Assembly (NCBI GenBank): GCA_934725535.1 | Contig: CAKVBV010000011.1 | Location: 1 to 44,856, forward strand | Source of the DNA: an uncultured Bacteroidales bacterium | GTDB taxonomy: Bacteria; Bacteroidota; Bacteroidia; Bacteroidales; Paludibacteraceae | Reading direction: 5' to 3' | Length of the DNA: 44,856 bases | Shown: positions 39,647 to 44,856 of the stretch, one piece after another | Position numbering within the stretch: the stretch's first letter is position 1 | How the letters are laid out: every line of letters begins with the position of its first letter | Notes under the pieces: model-generated | The model's input: the letters and a program-made list of their open reading frames with translations, nothing else | Told to the model about the DNA's origin: nothing | The model's database searches: none | Translations under genes and position numbers: made by a program

Positions 39647-41719
39647 ATGAACCGACTCACATCTATCCTCTGTTTCTCTTTCATCGCACTCATCTCCATG
39701 GCACAAGACCCGTGGAGCATCACCGTGGAGCAACCGCTACAAGGCGACTACTATGGCATCACCTCCGCCAACGGACAGATAGGGCTTGTCTCCTCGCGCT
39801 CACCCCTCAAGGTGGACAAAGTGGTGGTAGGCGGACTCTATGACCTTTACGCATCGGGACGCGTCAACAACTATTTCCCGAACATCAACCCGCTTGACCT
39901 CGAACTGAAGGTCAACGGCACCCGCTGCGACCGAGGCAATATCTCCGGCTATACGCAGGACTTCTCTTTCCGCAACGGTGCCTTCAGCGGACACTTCTCT
40001 TTCCGCGACCTTGTGCGTGTCTCCTACACCACTGTCGCCCTGCGTCAGATGCCCTTCGGCTACATGACCGATGTCACTGTCGTAGCCACCTCGGACTGCG
40101 ACCTGTTGGTTCTCAACCAGCACCGCGCACCCGAAGCACTCCGCAACGTGGAAGACTACTTCTCATATATCGACAACAAGGCAAACCCCTATACCACCGT
40201 CTATCCCCATTATGTGCTGATGACCACCACCGCGGACAGCCCCACCGAGCGGCACCGCTTGGCAGCGTGCACCGCTTTCCTGTTTCCCGACAATGCGTCG
40301 GGTGGGGTGGAGACGGAGATACGCCACCGCACCGACCGCGGTGTGGGACGCCATACCATGGAGTTCACCCACCATTTGCAGGCGGGCGACACCCTTCACT
40401 TTGCCCTTGTCGGCAACATCATGGGCAGCAACACCGTCCCTGACGTACGCAACGAGGTGGAACGCCTCACCGTCTATCAGATGTTGGAGGGGTACGACCG
40501 ATTGTGGGCGCGGCACAACAGCGCATGGCAGGCACTCTGGCAGAGCGACATACTCATAGAAGGAGACGCACAAGCCCAACAGGATGTGCATTCCATGCTC
40601 TACCACCTCTATGCCTTCTTCCGTACCGGCAACGCATGGTCCTGTTCCCCGATGGGACTCAGCGGCTTGGGCTACAACGGGCATTGCTTCTGGGACACCG
40701 AGACATGGATGTTCCCCGCGCTCCTGCTCATGCACCCCGACATAGCCCGTGAGGCACTCGACTACCGTTTTGCACGACTCGGCAGGGCACGGCAGAAGGC
40801 TTATTTCTATGGCTATCAGGGAGCCCTCTTTCCATGGGAGAGTGCCGATAACGGACAAGAGGAAGTGGCACCCAACAACATGTACCCGAACGCCGAACAC
40901 CATATATCAGGCGACATCGCTATCGCGGCATGGCAATACTATTGCATCACGCAGGACAAAGACTGGCTCCGCGCGACGGGTTACCCGCTCATCTCGGAGA
41001 CGGCGGACTTCTGGGTGTCGCGTGTGGACATCGATTCCACGGGGCGTGCCAATATCATCAACACCATTGGTGCCGACGAATGGAGCAGCAACGCGCAGGG
41101 CGGCAAACAGATTGACAACAACGCCTACACCCTCGGCGTAGCCATCACCAATCTCCAACTGGCTACCAAGGCAGCCAAAGCCTTGGGCATCAAGCCCGAT
41201 GCCGAGTGGGACAACATTGCCCGCCGCATCTCGTTCCAATACCTGCCCAACGGTGTTATCAAGGAATACGATACCTACGACGGACAAGTCACCAAGCAAG
41301 CCGATGTCTCGCTGCTTGCCTACCCGCTCCATATCGTTACCGATACCGCACTCATACGCCGCAATCTGGAGTACTATATCGAAAAAGTGCCGGAGCGTCT
41401 CACTCCCGCTATGTCGAAGTCTATCTACACCGTGCTGTATTGCAGGCTGCACCAACCGGAACGTGCCCTGTACTATTTCCGTGACTCCTACTTGCCTAAC
41501 CTCAACCCGCCGTTCCGTGTGATGGCGGAGTTCAATGGCGGTACCAATCCCTATTTCATCACAGGCGCAGGCGGTACGCTGCAGACCATGCTCTTCGGCT
41601 TTGGCGGTCTCGAAATCACCGACAAGGGACTCCAACGCAAGTACGCACCCCTGCTGCCCGAATCGTGGCAGTCCGTCACACTCCGCATAGCGGGACGCGA
41701 AGACATCGTCATACGCTGA
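39647..41719 (+). CDS. Secreted glycoside hydrolase family 65-like enzyme
   Basis: 690 residues. Signal peptide (cleavage near SMAQ, residue 19). An N-terminal beta-sandwich (about 20-290) precedes an (alpha/alpha)6 barrel. GH65 signatures are GHCFWDTETWMFPALLLMHP and GADEWSSN followed by NNAYTLGVA; the second occupies the position of the general acid Glu. KQADVSLLAYPL is the region that binds phosphate in the phosphorylases. GH65 contains phosphorylases and hydrolases acting on alpha-glucosides such as kojibiose, nigerose, maltose and trehalose. Export to the periplasm favours a hydrolase, since phosphorylases are normally cytoplasmic. It starts one base after the EEP gene stop and is clearly co-transcribed. 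Confidence 0.85.
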   Translation: MNRLTSILCFSFIALISMAQDPWSITVEQPLQGDYYGITSANGQIGLVSSRSPLKVDKVVVGGLYDLYASGRVNNYFPNINPLDLELKVNGTRCDRGNISGYTQDFSFRNGAFSGHFSFRDLVRVSYTTVALRQMPFGYMTDVTVVATSDCDLLVLNQHRAPEALRNVEDYFSYIDNKANPYTTVYPHYVLMTTTADSPTERHRLAACTAFLFPDNASGGVETEIRHRTDRGVGRHTMEFTHHLQAGDTLHFALVGNIMGSNTVPDVRNEVERLTVYQMLEGYDRLWARHNSAWQALWQSDILIEGDAQAQQDVHSMLYHLYAFFRTGNAWSCSPMGLSGLGYNGHCFWDTETWMFPALLLMHPDIAREALDYRFARLGRARQKAYFYGYQGALFPWESADNGQEEVAPNNMYPNAEHHISGDIAIAAWQYYCITQDKDWLRATGYPLISETADFWVSRVDIDSTGRANIINTIGADEWSSNAQGGKQIDNNAYTLGVAITNLQLATKAAKALGIKPDAEWDNIARRISFQYLPNGVIKEYDTYDGQVTKQADVSLLAYPLHIVTDTALIRRNLEYYIEKVPERLTPAMSKSIYTVLYCRLHQPERALYYFRDSYLPNLNPPFRVMAEFNGGTNPYFITGAGGTLQTMLFGFGGLEITDKGLQRKYAPLLPESWQSVTLRIAGREDIVIR

Positions 41720-41766
41720 CCACACCAATTACGAAAACAACGTAAACTACAAAAACTACGATATTC

Positions 41767-43203
41767 ATGACCCGAGCAGAATTTCTGAAGATAATGGGCG
41801 TCGGTGCAGCCACCCTCGCCATAGAATCCGTACCGGGGGCAGGACTCTTGCAGGCAGCCAACCCAGCCTCACCCCTTGCCCCTGACAATACCGCACCCGC
41901 CAAGTCCAAGAGCGGTGCCGAGCGTCTTGCCTTCGGTCTCCCCGACCAGGAGGCACGTGTCTCGCGTCCCGTCACCGCCATCGTCATCGGTGCGGGCTCA
42001 CGCGGCAGCGTCTATGCCGCATATTCCGCACAGTATAAGAATGCCTTGCACATCGTGGGCGTGGCAGACCCAAACGACATACGCCGCACACAGATGGCGG
42101 ACGCCTACGGCATACAGGAAGAGCATTGTTTCCGTGACTGGTCCGAAGTGTTCCGTGTGCCTAAGTTCGCCGATGCCGTCATCATCTCTACCCCTGACGA
42201 TATGCACTATGAGCCCTGTATGCAGGCACTGGCTATGGGATACGATGTGTTGCTGGAGAAACCTATTGCGCAAACCGAGCGCGAGTGTCGCAATATCCTT
42301 GCGCAAGCCAGGAAATACGGACGCATTGTGGGTGTGTGCCATGTACTGCGCTATGCCCCTTACTTCCGTGCACTCAAGCGCGTACTTGACGAAGGGCGTG
42401 TGGGTAACGTCATCAGCCTGCAGCACCTCGAACCCGTACGCTTCCACCACTTTGCGCACTCCTATGTGCGGGGCAACTGGCATTCCGCCGAAGCCACCAC
42501 GCCGCTCATCCTTGCCAAAGCGTGTCACGACCTCGACATCATCCGCTGGCTGCTCGACAAGCCCTGCGAACAGGTGTCTGCCTTCGGGCATCTTACGTTC
42601 TTCAAGCGTGCTAACGAACCGCTCGGGGCATCGGACCGTTGTCTCGACTGTGCCGCAGAGAGCCAATGTCCGTTCTCTGCCCTCCGTATATACGAGAAGC
42701 AGCACCGCTATCTCTATGTGTTTGACAACCTGCCCAAAGACCGAACCCTCAAGGATGCCAAGATACGCGAGTACCTGCGCACTACCGACTACGGACGCTG
42801 TGTATTCCGTTGCCAGAACGACCAGCCGGACCACTATGTCTGCAACCTTCAGTTTGCCGACGAGGTCACTGCCTCACTCCAAGTGGAAGCCCTCACCTCC
42901 TATGGCGGACGCAAGACGCGAATCATGGGCACACGCGGCGACATCGTGGGCGATATGGAGACCTTCACTCTCACCGACTTCCTCACGGGCAAGAAATACG
43001 TATGGGACGAGGATATATCCCGTTTACCCGGGTATGAGGGACATGCAGGCGGTGACTGGGGTATCGTCAAGGATTTCGTACTGGCGGTTGCCAACCACGA
43101 CGAGAAGTACCTCAGCAGCACCATTGATGTCTCCGTCGAAAGCCATATTATGGGTTTCAAAGCCGAAACCGCACGTCTCAACCACAAAATAGCCAACCTC
43201 TGA
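41767..43203 (+). CDS. Gfo/Idh/MocA oxidoreductase with Tat-like leader
   Basis: 478 residues. The N-terminus MTRAEFLKIMGVGAATLAIES resembles a Tat signal (RRxFLK), but the second Arg is replaced by Ala. The Rossmann domain (about 68-195) has TAIVIGAGSRGSVYAAY and the EKP motif LLEKPIAQ. The C-terminal domain includes HDLDIIRWLL with catalytic-site His/Asp and a Cys cluster CLDCAAESQCPFSA that may bind a metal and is typical of one sub-group. NAD(P)-dependent oxidation or reduction of a sugar or, as in GH109, glycoside cleavage are possible. It is located 47 bases behind the GH65 gene and three bases before the GDPD gene, implying a role in breakdown of the same glycan. Confidence 0.85.
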   Translation: MTRAEFLKIMGVGAATLAIESVPGAGLLQAANPASPLAPDNTAPAKSKSGAERLAFGLPDQEARVSRPVTAIVIGAGSRGSVYAAYSAQYKNALHIVGVADPNDIRRTQMADAYGIQEEHCFRDWSEVFRVPKFADAVIISTPDDMHYEPCMQALAMGYDVLLEKPIAQTERECRNILAQARKYGRIVGVCHVLRYAPYFRALKRVLDEGRVGNVISLQHLEPVRFHHFAHSYVRGNWHSAEATTPLILAKACHDLDIIRWLLDKPCEQVSAFGHLTFFKRANEPLGASDRCLDCAAESQCPFSALRIYEKQHRYLYVFDNLPKDRTLKDAKIREYLRTTDYGRCVFRCQNDQPDHYVCNLQFADEVTASLQVEALTSYGGRKTRIMGTRGDIVGDMETFTLTDFLTGKKYVWDEDISRLPGYEGHAGGDWGIVKDFVLAVANHDEKYLSSTIDVSVESHIMGFKAETARLNHKIANL

Positions 43204-43206
43204 CCT

Positions 43207-44115
43207 ATGCAGCGAACCTTTTGTTTCGGGCTTCTCATAGCCCTGTTGGCAGGCTTTGCTTCCTGCTCACAAACCGTGTCATACCCCAACCGTGCCGAGC
43301 AGATACGTGCCTCGTTGCTTGACCCCGATAGCAAGCAGGTATTGGTGGCATCGCACCGTGCCGATTGGCGCAACTACCCCGAGAACTCCATGGAGGGTAT
43401 CGAGAGTGCTATCCGCATGGGCGTGGATATTGTCGAACTCGACCTGCAATGCACCGCCGACAGCCAGTTAATCATCATGCATGACTCGCGTCTCGACCGC
43501 ACCACCACGGGCAAAGGACGTATATCCGAAATCACGCTCGACAGCGTCCGCCGTGTTCACCTCAAGAACGGTGTCAATATCCGCACCCGCTACCGCGTGC
43601 CCACCCTCCGCGAGGTATTGGAGGCGTGTCAGGGACGTGTGCTTATCAACCTCGACAAGGCAGACCGGTACTTCGACTTGGTGGTGCCTCTGCTTGAGGA
43701 GACGGGTACCACCCGACAGATAATCATGAAGGGACGCAAACCCGCGGACGAGGTACACGCGCTCTATGGCCGCTACTTGGACGATGTCATCTATATGCCC
43801 ATCGTGGATATGAACGACTCTGCCTCCGTAACACTCGTAGAGCAGCACCTCCAATCGGCTCCGTGTGCTTTTGAACTCTGCTATCGCGACGATGACCGCT
43901 ATATGCAGCAGGCACATACATTGCTTGCAGGCAAGAGCCGTATATGGATCAACTGCCTGTGGGATACCCTTTGCGGCGGACACGAAGACGACCAAGCCGT
44001 CACAGACCCCGATGCGCATTACGGTTACTTAATCCATACTTTGGGTGCCACTATCCTTCAGACCGACCGCCCCGAGTTCCTCATTCACTATCTGCAACAG
44101 CACAATTTGAGATAG
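43207..44115 (+). CDS. glpQ: Glycerophosphodiester phosphodiesterase lipoprotein
   Basis: 302 residues. Signal peptide ends in FASC with Cys20 as lipidated residue. The GDPD barrel shows SHRADWRNYPENSMEGI, the metal-binding ELDLQ pair, LIIMHDSRLDRTTTGKG with the catalytic His, and LINLDKAD. It hydrolyses glycerophosphodiesters to glycerol-3-phosphate and an alcohol; family members also act on teichoic acids. The usual DG before the second His is DS here. It is three bases behind the oxidoreductase and directly followed by a transporter of the glycerol-3-phosphate type, so the product is probably imported. Confidence 0.9.
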   Translation: MQRTFCFGLLIALLAGFASCSQTVSYPNRAEQIRASLLDPDSKQVLVASHRADWRNYPENSMEGIESAIRMGVDIVELDLQCTADSQLIIMHDSRLDRTTTGKGRISEITLDSVRRVHLKNGVNIRTRYRVPTLREVLEACQGRVLINLDKADRYFDLVVPLLEETGTTRQIIMKGRKPADEVHALYGRYLDDVIYMPIVDMNDSASVTLVEQHLQSAPCAFELCYRDDDRYMQQAHTLLAGKSRIWINCLWDTLCGGHEDDQAVTDPDAHYGYLIHTLGATILQTDRPEFLIHYLQQHNLR

Positions 44116-44152
44116 TAATTGAATTAATGGGTAATTCGTGGTAATTAATGTT
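44112..44152 (-). repeat. TAATTACC-family repeat, copy 8 (degenerate)
   Basis: On the minus strand TAATTACCACG, then AATTACCCAT (one base short), then TAATTCAATTA, preceded by AGGAACAT. It overlaps the end of the GDPD gene and lies before the transporter start. Confidence 0.65.
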
Positions 44153-44168
44153 CCTTAAGCCTACTCTC

Positions 44169-44856
44169 ATGTTTTATACCAAATCTCCTGCCGCAGCCCC
44201 GTATCAGGGCACCGAAGAACAAAAGCGCAAGCGTTTCAAACGCATGCAGTGGTCATCGTTTATCGCCATCACGGTTGGCTACAGCATGTACTATGTATGT
44301 CGTACCAGTCTCAATGTGGTCAAGAAACCTATCATGGATGCCGGCGTACTCGATGCCTCGCAGTTGGGACTCATATCCTCTGCCCTGCTCTTCACCTACG
44401 CGATTGGCAAGTTTGTCAATGGCTTTCTGGCAGACCACAGCAATATACGCCGTTTCATGGCTACGGGCATACTCGTCTCTACCGTTGCCAATATCATCGT
44501 GGGCGTTCTCGGACTGCTGACGCTCCGTCAGACGCTGATATCCATATCGGCTTTCTATGTTATCTTTGCCATATTGTGGGGCATCAACGGATGGGCGCAA
44601 TCCATGGGTGCACCGCCCAGCATAGTGGCGTTGTCGCGATGGTATGATGATGCGCATCGCGGTACGTTCTATGGCTTTTTCTCTGCCAGTCACAACCTTG
44701 GGGAGTTCTTTTCCTTTCTCTTTGTAGGGGGCTTGGTGAGCCTTTTCGGTTGGCAATACGGCTTTATCGGTGCCGCAGCGGCAGGGGCGATAGGCGTGGT
44801 GCTTATCGTATGCATGCTGTACGACTCGCCCGAGTCGCAGGGTCTGCCCTCGCCCT
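44169..44856 (+). CDS. glpT: Glycerol-3-phosphate-type MFS transporter (partial)
   Basis: The first 229 residues are visible; the gene runs off the window. It is a major facilitator of the organophosphate:phosphate antiporter family (GlpT/UhpT): an N-terminal basic stretch KRKRFKRMQWSSFI, then GYSMYYVCRTSLNVVKKP, the signature region SSALLFTYAIGKFVNGFLAD, WGINGWAQSMGAPPS and SASHNLGEFFSFLFVGG. Six helices are complete. Which ester is moved cannot be settled without the C-terminal half, but the adjacent GDPD gene strongly suggests glycerol-3-phosphate. An in-frame upstream ATG at 44148 is possible. Confidence 0.85.
   Translation, partial: MFYTKSPAAAPYQGTEEQKRKRFKRMQWSSFIAITVGYSMYYVCRTSLNVVKKPIMDAGVLDASQLGLISSALLFTYAIGKFVNGFLADHSNIRRFMATGILVSTVANIIVGVLGLLTLRQTLISISAFYVIFAILWGINGWAQSMGAPPSIVALSRWYDDAHRGTFYGFFSASHNLGEFFSFLFVGGLVSLFGWQYGFIGAAAAGAIGVVLIVCMLYDSPESQGLPSP

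Overview
The window looks like a Bacteroidota chromosome, most likely Bacteroidales. It carries a SusC/SusD pair with an ECF sigma factor and FecR regulator, four proteins with type IX secretion (T9SS) type C-terminal tails, a DPE2-like MalQ with starch-binding domains and a Bacteroidales-type ParC. It also has six promoters with the Bacteroides geometry TTG-N20-TAnnTTTG. No rRNA, tRNA, CRISPR array or intact insertion sequence was seen.

Layout. 1-294 has no confident gene. 295-1497 (-) is a secreted alpha/beta hydrolase. 1686-3488 (+) is a membrane TPR regulator with an HTH-like tail. 3723-7441 (+) is a tightly packed, overlapping operon: marC, a thioredoxin-fold lipoprotein without CxxC, a compact queG, rpiB and a radical SAM/SPASM protein. 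7685-8753 is an ECF sigma factor with a coiled-coil four-helix membrane protein. 8843-11180 holds an epimerase with a zinc-ribbon tail and an SDR. parC (-) follows, apparently co-transcribed behind a 55-residue membrane protein. Divergent from these, 14353-18929 holds a beta-propeller protein and a very large cell-wall amidase. Then come malQ, a flippase-like protein and tatA-tatC, all on the minus strand.

24763-36728 (+) is a nutrient-uptake locus: ECF sigma, FecR, a duplicated beta-helix T9SS cargo, a small lipoprotein, SusC with an STN signalling domain, SusD and a second beta-helix cargo. It ends at a strong terminator. 37237-44856 (+) is a second cluster: a surface phosphodiesterase fused to a beta-helix, a GH65 enzyme, a Gfo/Idh/MocA oxidoreductase, a GDPD lipoprotein and a glycerol-3-phosphate-type transporter cut by the window end. 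The set suggests scavenging of glycerophosphate-containing glycans, possibly teichoic acids. That is inference.

The most unusual signal is intergenic. Several gene-free stretches are built of degenerate 11-bp units that keep register over long distances. The tatA/ECF intergenic region (24087-24537) is the clearest, at about 41 units. Two repeat families, one based on ATCACATACTA and the other on TAATTACCGTG/TAATTAACCAT, recur at separate loci in both orientations.
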